Shown: in pieces, positions 47,054 through 54,158 of the stretch | Numbering within the stretch: the first letter of the stretch is position 1 | Layout of the letters: each line of letters opens with the position of its first letter | Assembly: GCF_009687885.1 (NCBI RefSeq) | Contig: NZ_BLAF01000072.1 | Location: 1-54,158, forward strand | Length of the DNA stretch: 54,158 nt | Origin: Acrocarpospora pleiomorpha | GTDB taxonomy: Bacteria > Actinomycetota > Actinomycetes > Streptosporangiales > Streptosporangiaceae | Reading direction: 5' to 3' | The notes under the pieces: model-generated | The model's database searches: none | Told to the model about the DNA's origin: nothing | Seen by the model: the letters and a program-made list of their open reading frames with translations, nothing else | Made by a program: the position numbers and the translations under genes

Positions 47054-47551
47054 ATGAGAGTCGTGACCTATCCGGATCCGCGTTACCTCGGAGACGGCGG
47101 CGAGATCAGCGCCACCTACCGCCCCACCGACCAGCGGCCCGACATCGACTACGGCTCCGGCAGCGCCGCCCACTACCTCGCCACCGGCGCCACCACCAAC
47201 GGCAAGTTCGGCCTCTACCGGTGGGAGATGGGCCCCAATCCGACCGGCCCCGCGCCGCACTTCCACCGCTCGATCAGCGAATCCTTCTACGTCCTCACCG
47301 GCACCGTACGCATCTTCGACGGCACCCGCTGGATCGACACCGGCCCCGGCGACTACATCCACGTCCCCGAAGGCGGAATCCACGGCTTCCGCAACGAATC
47401 CGGCGCACCCGCCTCCATGCTGCTGCACTTCGCACCCGGCGCCCCCCGCGAAGGCTACTTCGAAGGCCTCGCCGAATTCGCCGCCACCGGCCGCCCCAGC
47501 CAGGAGGAACTCACCGAGTTCTACTTCCGCCACGACACCTTCTGGATCTGA
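47054..47551 (+). CDS. Cupin-domain protein
   Basis: 165 residues, ATG behind GAAGGGGG. Cupin motif 1 is APHFHRSISESFYVLTGTVRIF (two His and Glu as metal ligands) and motif 2 is GDYIHVPEGGIHGFRNES (third His). The single beta-barrel covers residues ~45-130, and helical segments follow. Such single-domain cupins are dioxygenases, isomerases or sugar-binding regulators; the function is not fixed by the sequence. Divergent from the recombinase gene. Confidence 0.9.
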   Translation: MRVVTYPDPRYLGDGGEISATYRPTDQRPDIDYGSGSAAHYLATGATTNGKFGLYRWEMGPNPTGPAPHFHRSISESFYVLTGTVRIFDGTRWIDTGPGDYIHVPEGGIHGFRNESGAPASMLLHFAPGAPREGYFEGLAEFAATGRPSQEELTEFYFRHDTFWI

Positions 47552-48012
47552 CAGTTCTTCCTGCCGGTCAGCTGGGCCAGAGGATGTCGAACACCCACCC
47601 GCCGTTCCCGGTCGGACCGGCACGCGCGATGGTCCCGTCCGGGCCGGCGACGGCGCTGTACTCGCCGTTCGCCAGGGCAATGCTCGACCGCTGGGGGAGC
47701 CGGCGTCAATTCAGCTCATCGGGCCGCGTTACCGTGAGGACGTCTGCCCGCGGGCGGCGCAGGTTCTGGAGGATCGGCCCCGCACATTCACGCCGATCGC
47801 AGCGCGGCCGGCCGGGCAGCTCGCCCACGTCTGAACGCGGGGGGATTCATGCGACACCATGGCTATGGCCTTCGAGCTGCGGGCACTCCTCGGGCCGACG
47901 AAACGCCACAAAACGGGCGGTCGTGAGCGGGGGAGGGACTGTCTTCGGGTGATCGAGCGACGGGTTATCCGGCCGGACCGGGAACCGCCCCCGGCGGCGA
48001 TCGTGTCGTATC

Positions 48013-48054
48013 CGCGTCCGGGCGCGATGGAGGAACCCATCGCGCCCGGACGCG
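48013..48054. ncRNA. Perfect 18-bp hairpin; possible 3' end of a minus-strand small RNA
   Basis: CGCGTCCGGGCGCGATGG (48013-48030), loop of six (AGGAAC on plus), CCATCGCGCCCGGACGCG (48037-48054). No gene ends nearby. On the minus strand it lies ~200 bases downstream of the promoter at 48258-48287, so a transcript of roughly 240 bases could end here. Confidence 0.35.
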
Positions 48055-48257
48055 AGAGGACCGGACGGGTCATCCGGAAAACTCGGGCCGGGGTGGCATT
48101 CCCTGAAGCCCACCGTCTCGGCGCGACGGTGGAAGGGACCGAACCGAATCTTCCAGAAGACGAGGGACGACAGGGGACATGGTTGAGGTGCGTTCCTTCA
48201 CCACGGATACATCGGATGTTTTGTTGGCGTAACCGCACATGTCCTACACATTTCGTG

Positions 48258-48287
48258 ACAATAGATACCACTTTTGATTTTTGTCAA
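48258..48287 (-). promoter_or_regulatory. Minus-strand promoter in the AT-rich gap
   Basis: Read on the minus strand: TTGACA (48287-48282), 18-base spacer, TATTGT (48263-48258). It is close to the housekeeping consensus and points away from the isomerase-like gene into a region with no gene. Confidence 0.45.
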
Positions 48288-48473
48288 CAGAAGTCTGCCG
48301 ATTCGTGACCAAAATTGGCTCGATGTGACGTTGTACTGCGGATATGACCCAGAGTGACATGAGCATTCCCCTGCGTACCGACCAAGGCGGGGATGACGGA
48401 ACCATTGACCCCGTTCTAGTCACGTAGTAACAATGTGATCGCTCGGCTCAACAGCGGTGGCATGCTCGCGGGC

Positions 48474-48502
48474 TTGACATGAATCACAGTGACGTGATCG
48501 GC
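48474..48502 (+). promoter_or_regulatory. Probable promoter of the isomerase-like gene
   Basis: TTGACA at 48474-48479 with a poor -10 about 16-17 bp on (TGATCG or ATCGGC). An inverted repeat ATCAC-N6-GTGAT (48483-48498) overlaps the spacer and could be a regulator site. Confidence 0.4.
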
Positions 48503-48533
48503 GCACGCGTCCCTCGATCGAAAGGGAGTAAGC

Positions 48534-49685
48534 GTGAGCGACACGCATGCCCGAGAAGACTCGCTCCGCCGTAGCCTCGGACTCAACCGACGGCAGTTCA
48601 TGGCCGCGACCACCGGGATGGCCGCCGCGGCGGCCATCCCGCTCGCCCTTCCCGGCGCGGCCCAGGCCGACCCAGCTCCCGTACGAGACGAGCGGAGCGC
48701 CCTGGTGCCCGCGTCCCAGCGGGGCATCATCCTCTACACCGTTCGTGACGCCATCAGCCGCAACCCGCTGACCAGCCCGCTCCCATCCGGCTTCCGCAAG
48801 GTGTTCGAGGCGCTCTCCGCGATCGGGTACGCCCAGGTCGAGTTCGCCGGCTACACCCAGAACGCCAACTCCGAAGGCGGCGCCAACCTCGAGACCGTCG
48901 AGGGCGCCCAGTTACTCCGTACCTGGCTGGACGACAACGGCCTGAAGGCCCAGGGCAACCACGGCTTCATCCCCGGCTCGTGGCCGCTCAGCCAAGCCGA
49001 TCTGGACCGATTCCAGCGAACCCTGGAGATCGCCAACATCATCGGCATGCAGCACATCGGCACCGGCAGCGACCCCACCAGCAGCAACTTCAAGGCCGAC
49101 TGGGACGTCGCGATCGAGAAGTGGCACGCGCTCGGCCAGCTGGCCCAGGCGGCCGGGCTCAAGCTGTACACCCACAACCACGACGCCGCCTACAACTTCC
49201 TGCTGGACAGCGGCCCGCTGGACGCGCAGGGCCGGCCGACCCGCTCCTCCGGCATCCGCAAGCTGGAGTACTTCCTCAGCCAGACCGACAAGCACCTCAT
49301 CTTCCTGGAGATGGACCTGTTCTGGGCGCACGTCGCGCAGTACAAGCACACCCTCTTCACCGCGCCGGACGGATCGGTCCAGACCGACATCTTCGATCCG
49401 TTCACCCTCGTCCGCGACAACCAGAAGCGCTACCCGCTCTTCCACGTCAAGGACGGCAAGCTCAACCCGGCCACCGCCAACGGCTACGACATGGTTCCGT
49501 TCGGCACGGGTGACATCGGCTACAAGGAGTTCTTCAACCGGGTCAAGATCCGGGACAAGCACCACCCGATGTACGAGCAGGACAACGCCCCCGGCGGAAC
49601 TGCCAACCCGGCGCAGTCCCTGGACTTCGCCCGGCTGAGCTACGAGAACTGGGCGGCCATGAAGGAAGACCGCTTCTACGAGTAA
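48534..49685 (+). CDS. Tat-exported sugar phosphate isomerase/epimerase-like TIM-barrel protein
   Basis: 383 residues from GTG with GGGAG upstream. The Tat signal NRRQFMAATTGMAAAAAIPLALPGAAQA is complete with a cleavage site. The rest has the xylose-isomerase-like TIM-barrel pattern: GIILYTVRDAI, IGYAQVEFAGYT, LKAQGNHGFIPG, LKLYTHNHDAAY, IFLEMDLFWAH and FHVKDGKLN, which supply the usual Glu, His, Asp and Glu metal ligands. It would act outside the cell after folding with its metal. Neighbour of the secreted sugar dehydrogenase-like protein and probably cotranscribed or coregulated with it. Substrate unknown. Confidence 0.88.
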   Translation: MSDTHAREDSLRRSLGLNRRQFMAATTGMAAAAAIPLALPGAAQADPAPVRDERSALVPASQRGIILYTVRDAISRNPLTSPLPSGFRKVFEALSAIGYAQVEFAGYTQNANSEGGANLETVEGAQLLRTWLDDNGLKAQGNHGFIPGSWPLSQADLDRFQRTLEIANIIGMQHIGTGSDPTSSNFKADWDVAIEKWHALGQLAQAAGLKLYTHNHDAAYNFLLDSGPLDAQGRPTRSSGIRKLEYFLSQTDKHLIFLEMDLFWAHVAQYKHTLFTAPDGSVQTDIFDPFTLVRDNQKRYPLFHVKDGKLNPATANGYDMVPFGTGDIGYKEFFNRVKIRDKHHPMYEQDNAPGGTANPAQSLDFARLSYENWAAMKEDRFYE

Positions 49686-49709
49686 GCGCGTCACCGGTCA
49701 CGTTTGATG

Positions 49710-49760
49710 CCGGACCGCCATGCGCATCCGCCGTTGCCCCCGGCGGGCGTGGCGGTCCGG
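49710..49760 (+). terminator. Hairpin between the isomerase-like and GSDH genes
   Basis: CCGGACCGCCATGC (49710-49723) pairs with GCGTGGCGGTCCGG (49747-49760), 14 pairs including one U-G. It may end or attenuate the transcript, leaving the downstream gene at a lower level. Confidence 0.6.
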
Positions 49761-49793
49761 TCCTGATACTCCTCGCCTAGGAGAAGTACCTTC

Positions 49794-52700
49794 ATGCAGC
49801 GTACCCGAAAGGCGCTGGGCGTCCTGGTGACAGCTCTGGCGCTCCCGTTAAGCCTGCTCGCGGTGCCGTCCCCGGCCGCCGCCGCCGAGCCCGCGACCAC
49901 CTGGTCGAACTACGAGAAGATCACCCTCACCAAGAACGTCGGCGAGCCGATCGACCTGGCCGTGCTGCCGGACCGCCGGGTCCTGCACACGGCCCGCAAC
50001 GGCGACATCCGCCTGACCGACCCCGCCACCGGCGTCACCACGGTCATCAACACCATCCCGGTCTACGCCAACTCCGAGGACGGCCTCCAGACGATCGCCC
50101 TCGACCCCGAGTTCGCGACCAACCAGTGGGTGTACGTCTACTACGCCCCCCGCACCATGACCGCGCCCTACGTGGAGACCACCCCGACCGGCTCGGCGCC
50201 CAACTCGCTCCCGGCTGGCCAGGACGAGAGCTACTGGGACCAGTGGAAGGGCTACAACCAGCTCTCCCGGTTCAAGTGGACCGGCTCGGCCCTCGACCTC
50301 GCCACCGAGCAGGTCATCATCAAGGTCGAGACGCAGCGCGGGCAGTGCTGCCACGTCGCGGGTGACATGGACTGGGACGCCGACGGCAACCTCTATCTCG
50401 CCACGGGCGACAACACGCCCGCCGGCACGCCCGGCGCCAGCGGCTACGCGCCCAACAACGACGCGCCCGGCATGAACCCCGGCTTCGACGACCGGCGCGG
50501 CGCGGGCAACAGCAACGACCTGCGCGGCAAGATCCTCCGGATCAAGGTGCAGGGCGACGGGTCGTACACGATCCCGGCCGGTAACCTGTGGCCGCCGGGC
50601 ACCGAGAAGACCCGGCCTGAGGTCTTCGTGACCGGCGTGCGCAACCCGTTCCGGATGGACGTGGACGCACAGGCAGGAACCGTCTCGTGGGGCGACTACG
50701 GGCCCGACGCCGGATCCGCCAGCCCCACTCGCGGGCCGCTCGGCTACGTCGAGTGGAACGTCACCCCGATCACCAAGCCCATGAACAGCGGCTGGCCGTA
50801 CTGCACGGGCGACAACTTCAACTACAACAACTGGGACTTCGCGACCTCCCAGCCGCGCGAGTGGTTCGACTGCGCGGCGGGGCCGACCAACACCTCCCGG
50901 TTCAACACCGGGCTCGCGCAGCTGCCGCCCGCGACGCCCGCCGACCTCTACTACGGAGACAACAACACCCACCAGCCCGCGGAATGGGCCGGCTTGGTCG
51001 ACTTCGAGTCGGCCGGCGGCCAGGGCCCGATGGGTGGCCCGATCTACCACTACGACGCGGCCAACCCCTCGACGTCGAAGTTCCCCGAGTACTGGGACGG
51101 CAAGGCGTTCTTCGCCGAGTTCTCCCAGGACTACCTGGCGGCCTTCACGATCGCCGGGCCGGACGGGCCGGTCACCAAGCTGGAGCACTTCCTGCCCAAC
51201 AGCGCGCTGCGCACCGCCGCCCAGCCGCTCACCGACAGCCCGATGGACATCGAGTTCGGCCCCGACGGCTCGCTCTACGTCCTCGACTACGGCGACGGCT
51301 TCTTCCGCGCCAACCCCGACGCCGGCCTCTACCGGATCGACTACAGCCCCGACAACAAGACACCGCAGGCGAGGATCACCGTCGACAAGGCCTCGGCCAG
51401 CGCGCCGCCGCTGACCGTGCAGTTCGACGGCTCCGGGTCGACCGACACCGAGCCGGGCACCCTCACCTACGAATGGGACGTCGACGGCGACGGCGACTTC
51501 GACGCCACCGGAGCCACCACCAGCCACACCTACGCCACCCAAGGCCAGTACACCGCGCGGCTGCGGGTCACCGACTCCGGCGGCCGGGCCGGCCTGACCT
51601 CGATCGAGATCACCGTGGGCAACACCGCGCCCGTGGTGACCGTGACCACGCCGCCGAACGGCGCGTTCTTCGACTGGGGCAACGCGATCCCGTACCAGAT
51701 CACGGTCAACGACGCGGAGGACGGCAACACGCCGGTCTGTTCGCGGATGCAGTGGACCTTCGGGCTCGGGCACGACACCCACGCCCACCCGGAGACGCTG
51801 GGCACCGGCTGCTCGGGCACCTGGCCGACCCCGGTCAACGCCCCCGATCACGGTGAGACCGAGAACATCTTCGGCGTCGTCGTGGTGCAGTACCGCGACA
51901 ACGGCGCGGGCGGCATCCCGGCCGCGCTGGGCGAGGCCAGCCTCGTCCTCAACCCCAAGCTGCTGCAGGCCGAGCACGCCGACCAGCTCAACGGCGTCAC
52001 CGACACCGACGACGACGGCGCCTCCGGCAAGGGCAAGATCACCTCGTTCGACCCGGGCGACTCGATCGCGTACGACCCGGTCAACTTCGTCGGGGTGAAC
52101 TCGATCCAGACCAAGGCCTCCGGCGCGGGCACGCTGTCGCTGCGCTGGAACTCGGCCACCGCCGATCCGTTCGCCACCGTCAGCATCCCCGCGGGCTCGG
52201 GCTGGCAGACGGTGAACACCTCGCTGGCCGGCGCCCCCACGGGCAGCGGCAAGCTGTTCGTCACCTCCACCGGTGGCGTCGAGGTGGACTCCTTCACCTT
52301 CTCGGGTGACGGGGTGGGCGACAAGACGCCGCCGACCGTGACCGCCACCACCAACCCGGCGGCGCCGAACGGCGCCAACGGCTGGAACACCGACAACGTC
52401 ACCGTGACGATCAACGCGACCGACAACGGCGCGGTCGCCAGCCGTCAGTACTCCCTCAACGGCGGTACCACCTGGTTGAACGCCAACAACCCGGTGACAC
52501 TGAACACGGAGGGCACCCACGAGGTCAGCTACCGGGCCACCGACACCGCGGGCAACATCTCGCCGGTCGGCACCCTCACCGTGAAGATCGACAAGACCGC
52601 CCCGGTCCTGACGGTCAGCGGGGTGGCCGAAACCGCCTACGGCGACTCGGCCTCCATCACCCCCGTGGCGACGGCGACCGACGCGACATCGGGCGTGGAC

Positions 52701-53108
52701 ACCGTCACGCTCGCCGTCGACGGCCAGCCGGTCACCTCCGGCACCGCGGTGCCGCTGTGGAAGCTGCCGCTGGGCGCGCACACGCTCACGGCCACGGCTA
52801 AGGACAAGGCGGGCAAGACCACCACACAGTCGGTGGCCTTCACCACCACCACGTCCTACGCCGACCTCACCACGCTGGTCAACCGCTTCAGAGACAGCGG
52901 AAACATCACCGTGAACGGCGCCAATAAGCTGCTCAATAATCTTGAGGACGCTCAGTACAGCCTGAGCAAGAACAAGCCGAGAGCGGCCAGGGACGAACTC
53001 GTGCGATTCATCGAGAATCTGTCCAAGCGCGGCTACGTCAACAACGCGGAGGTGCGCGCGGCACTGGCCAGAGACGCCCAGGCGCTGATCGACCAGCTGC
53101 ACTTGTAA
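49794..53108 (+). CDS. Secreted multidomain GSDH-like sugar dehydrogenase with PKD, CBM-like, Ig-like and FIMAH domains
   Basis: 1104 residues, AGGAGAAG before the ATG. Signal peptide ~1-30. Residues ~40-520 form a glucose/sorbosone dehydrogenase-type propeller (IALDPEFATNQWVYVYYAPR, GDMDWDADGNLYLATGDN, GKILRIKVQGDGSYTIPAGN, EVFVTGVRNPFRMDVD, SPMDIEFGPDGSLYVLDYGDGFFRANPDAGLYRIDY), a PQQ-dependent fold. Then PKD (~523-612, DGSGSTDTEPGTLTYEWDVDGDGDFD), a linker domain, a carbohydrate-binding-like domain (~722-839, starts LLQAEHADQLNG), Ig-like domains (~842-932 and ~936-1018) and a C-terminal FIMAH domain (~1019-1104, TTLVNRFRDSGNITVNGANKLLNNLEDAQ). Likely oxidises a sugar on a bound polysaccharide outside the cell. 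Typical actinomycete multidomain enzyme. Confidence 0.93.
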   Translation: MQRTRKALGVLVTALALPLSLLAVPSPAAAAEPATTWSNYEKITLTKNVGEPIDLAVLPDRRVLHTARNGDIRLTDPATGVTTVINTIPVYANSEDGLQTIALDPEFATNQWVYVYYAPRTMTAPYVETTPTGSAPNSLPAGQDESYWDQWKGYNQLSRFKWTGSALDLATEQVIIKVETQRGQCCHVAGDMDWDADGNLYLATGDNTPAGTPGASGYAPNNDAPGMNPGFDDRRGAGNSNDLRGKILRIKVQGDGSYTIPAGNLWPPGTEKTRPEVFVTGVRNPFRMDVDAQAGTVSWGDYGPDAGSASPTRGPLGYVEWNVTPITKPMNSGWPYCTGDNFNYNNWDFATSQPREWFDCAAGPTNTSRFNTGLAQLPPATPADLYYGDNNTHQPAEWAGLVDFESAGGQGPMGGPIYHYDAANPSTSKFPEYWDGKAFFAEFSQDYLAAFTIAGPDGPVTKLEHFLPNSALRTAAQPLTDSPMDIEFGPDGSLYVLDYGDGFFRANPDAGLYRIDYSPDNKTPQARITVDKASASAPPLTVQFDGSGSTDTEPGTLTYEWDVDGDGDFDATGATTSHTYATQGQYTARLRVTDSGGRAGLTSIEITVGNTAPVVTVTTPPNGAFFDWGNAIPYQITVNDAEDGNTPVCSRMQWTFGLGHDTHAHPETLGTGCSGTWPTPVNAPDHGETENIFGVVVVQYRDNGAGGIPAALGEASLVLNPKLLQAEHADQLNGVTDTDDDGASGKGKITSFDPGDSIAYDPVNFVGVNSIQTKASGAGTLSLRWNSATADPFATVSIPAGSGWQTVNTSLAGAPTGSGKLFVTSTGGVEVDSFTFSGDGVGDKTPPTVTATTNPAAPNGANGWNTDNVTVTINATDNGAVASRQYSLNGGTTWLNANNPVTLNTEGTHEVSYRATDTAGNISPVGTLTVKIDKTAPVLTVSGVAETAYGDSASITPVATATDATSGVDTVTLAVDGQPVTSGTAVPLWKLPLGAHTLTATAKDKAGKTTTQSVAFTTTTSYADLTTLVNRFRDSGNITVNGANKLLNNLEDAQYSLSKNKPRAARDELVRFIENLSKRGYVNNAEVRAALARDAQALIDQLHL

Positions 53109-53114
53109 CCGACA

Positions 53115-53146
53115 GCGGGGGAGGGCCGTCCAAGGCCCTTCCCCGC
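53115..53146 (+). terminator. Terminator of the GSDH gene
   Basis: GCGGGGGAGGGCC (53115-53127) pairs with GGCCCTTCCCCGC (53134-53146), 13 pairs including one G-U, loop GTCCAA. Confidence 0.75.
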
Positions 53147-53354
53147 CCCACCCTGTACGGCGGCTTTCCGAACGGATTTCCATTCATTCCGGAAGACGGA
53201 TGATCATGGTATTCCGGCCCAGGGGAGCGGTCGCGAGATCAACGCCCAGCTGCCGCCAGGGCTTGCGACGCAACCATCGACCACAACGGCTCACCTTCGG
53301 ACGTCACGGCGGGCCGGAGGCAAACAAATCGGCTCGCCCTGTCGTCTCAGGGGA
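53147..53354. other. Intergenic stretch, no gene seen
   Basis: No open frame with a plausible start or known motif and no strong repeat. It must hold the promoter of the genes at the right edge, but no consensus hexamers stand out. Confidence 0.5.
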
Positions 53355-53453
53355 GTGGAAGAAAACGACGCGCCGATTCGCCGCTGCGGTCCCGCGCACG
53401 ACGCCGACCTCATCCGGGAAGCTCTGGTACGGCCCTCGGGAGAGCCCCGATGA
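53355..53453 (+). CDS. Tiny coupled upstream ORF
   Basis: 32 codons from a GTG behind CAGGGGA (53349-53354, only one or two bases from the start): MEENDAPIRRCGPAHDADLI continuing to GEPR, stop. The TGA overlaps the ATG of the next gene by four bases, so the small ORF would couple translation. The peptide has no recognised motif; it might be a leader peptide or the tail of a decayed gene. Confidence 0.35.
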   Translation: MEENDAPIRRCGPAHDADLIREALVRPSGEPR

Positions 53454-54158
53454 AGAAGGCTCACCGGTTACGGCTGCTGGGCGTTGCCGCCGCCGCAGCG
53501 GTCGCCCTGGCCATGTTGTCGCTGGTTTCCCCGGATCGTGTCCGCGTCGCCACCGGCGTCCCGGGTCTGCCCCCTCCGCTGAAGGATGTCTGGCCGGAGG
53601 CGGTCCACGAACTCCCCATGAGGTTGCCGGACGGCAAGCCGTACCAGCCGATCCTTTTCCTGGACCGGGACAGAATGCTGATCAAAGTAGAGAAGGCCGG
53701 GCTACTGGCCTCCTACGACCTGCGCACCGGCGAAGTGAAAGACCTGGTCCGTCTCCAGACGGAGATCCCCGCCTCCGATTTCACCCTCGGGTCCGGGACC
53801 ATCGTCTGGTGGACGAGCCGCCTCGACCGCGACGGTCGGGTGGTCGACATCTGGACCGCCCCGGTCACCGGCGGAAAGGCGACCCTCCGCGCGAGCGCCC
53901 GGCCCGACGCAATCGTGAAGGACCCCAGACTCCAGGTGGCGTCCTCGGCCATGGCGAGCACGGACTCCTTCACCGGCCTGTCCGTGGCAGGCGAGAACAT
54001 CTACTGGTCCAGCGGGAACGCCGGCCTCTGGCGGCTCCCACTGACCGGCGGCGCGCCCCCGGCCACGGTTCCCGACACCGCCGGATACCACCTGCTCTCC
54101 TATCCATGGATGGGCCGCCCCGACCACTGGGGCAGACCCCTCCCACCCAGCCCACCCA
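53450..54158 (+). CDS. Membrane-anchored beta-propeller-like protein, 5' part (cut by right edge)
   Basis: Open from the ATG at 53450 to the window end with no stop, 236 residues seen. An N-terminal anchor or signal (KKAHRLRLLGVAAAAAVALAMLSLVS) precedes an extracytoplasmic part with blade-like repeats: LLASYDLRTGEVKDLVRLQ, SGTIVWWTSRLDRDG, VDIWTAPVTGGKATL, AGENIYWSSGNAGLWRLPLTGG. These resemble TolB/WD40 propellers frequently encoded after ECF sigma-factor genes in actinomycetes, but no sigma-factor gene is visible here. Function unknown. Confidence 0.7.
   Translation, partial: MKKAHRLRLLGVAAAAAVALAMLSLVSPDRVRVATGVPGLPPPLKDVWPEAVHELPMRLPDGKPYQPILFLDRDRMLIKVEKAGLLASYDLRTGEVKDLVRLQTEIPASDFTLGSGTIVWWTSRLDRDGRVVDIWTAPVTGGKATLRASARPDAIVKDPRLQVASSAMASTDSFTGLSVAGENIYWSSGNAGLWRLPLTGGAPPATVPDTAGYHLLSYPWMGRPDHWGRPLPPSPP

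Larger units (their letters stand above)
47552..48533. other. Gene-poor region with relic, hairpin and promoters
   Basis: 982 bp without a convincing protein gene. On the minus strand, ~44 codons ending at ~47569 read IALANGEYSAVAGPDGTIAR then GNGGWVFDILWPS-stop and may be the C-terminal remnant of a lost gene. Direct repeats GACGGGTTATCCGG (47959-47972) and GACGGGTCATCCGG (48064-48077) flank the perfect hairpin at 48013-48054. The stretch 48215-48310 is markedly AT-rich and carries a minus-strand promoter. 48430-48500 holds the likely promoter of the isomerase-like gene. Confidence 0.5.

Noticed and set aside
47859..48308. Plus-strand frame of 149 codons in the 47.6-48.5 kb gap
   Set aside because: Crosses the perfect hairpin and direct repeats, lacks a Shine-Dalgarno and G/C-biased third positions, and shows no domain.

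Overview
The window is very GC-rich DNA with G/C-ended codons, many GTG starts and many 4-base ATGA/GTGA gene overlaps. It encodes RbpA (an RNA polymerase-binding protein found only in Actinobacteria) behind a sigma-R-type promoter, several Tat-exported proteins, a WYL regulator and a tyrosine recombinase. I read it as a chromosomal segment of a filamentous actinomycete, perhaps a Streptosporangiales member; the order is an inference. Both edges cut genes: a ROK protein on the left and a secreted beta-propeller-like protein on the right.

Layout. (1) 0-5.7 kb: a plus-strand sugar catabolic operon with a ROK-family tail, a lipoprotein binding protein, two ABC permeases, a GH4 glycosidase and a BadF-type sugar kinase. 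(2) 5.7-14.4 kb: an Lrp regulator with a palindrome, a secreted protein built from two repeats, a Tat-exported polysaccharide-active candidate with twin palindromic operators, FxsA, a GH15 enzyme, RbpA, an MFS protein and a GDPD. (3) 14.4-21 kb: a minus-strand operon of DNRLRE-phosphatase, MFS transporter and propeller protein, then an AAA ATPase with a DUF234-type nuclease tail and two methyltransferases. (4) 21-24 kb: a MoxR / DUF58 / VWA operon. (5) 24-29.7 kb: a truncated pseudokinase membrane protein, TauE, an unknown Cys-rich protein, a DeoR-MFS operon with a perfect palindrome, and a divergent WYL regulator. (6) 29.7-35.5 kb: a leader with a tiny ORF before a LysE exporter plus hydrolase, an inverted LysE relic, an aldo/keto reductase, an FMN-binding protein, an SDR and a MarR regulator. 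(7) 35.5-43.4 kb: an RND exporter, PurB, a DUF4037 protein and a GntR/YtrA-ABC operon. (8) 43.4-47.6 kb: a HAD hydrolase, a thiolase, a scar zone with two inverted thioesterase relics, a tyrosine recombinase with a duplicated internal segment, and a cupin. (9) 47.6-54.2 kb: a gene-poor stretch with a perfect 18-bp hairpin and a minus-strand promoter (candidate small RNA), then a Tat-exported sugar isomerase-like protein and a large multidomain GSDH/PKD/FIMAH protein.

Most genes are ordinary housekeeping or accessory metabolism. The less expected signals are regulatory or are relics. The main ones are a 15-mer (ATCTACWTTGTAAAG) in front of three unlinked genes, paired CTAATRCGYATTATC sites around one promoter, a membrane protein that keeps only the N-lobe of a Ser/Thr kinase, the candidate attenuator before LysE, and the rearrangement scar beside the recombinase. 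I saw no CRISPR array, no tRNA or rRNA gene, no complete insertion sequence and no convincing phage or defence island.
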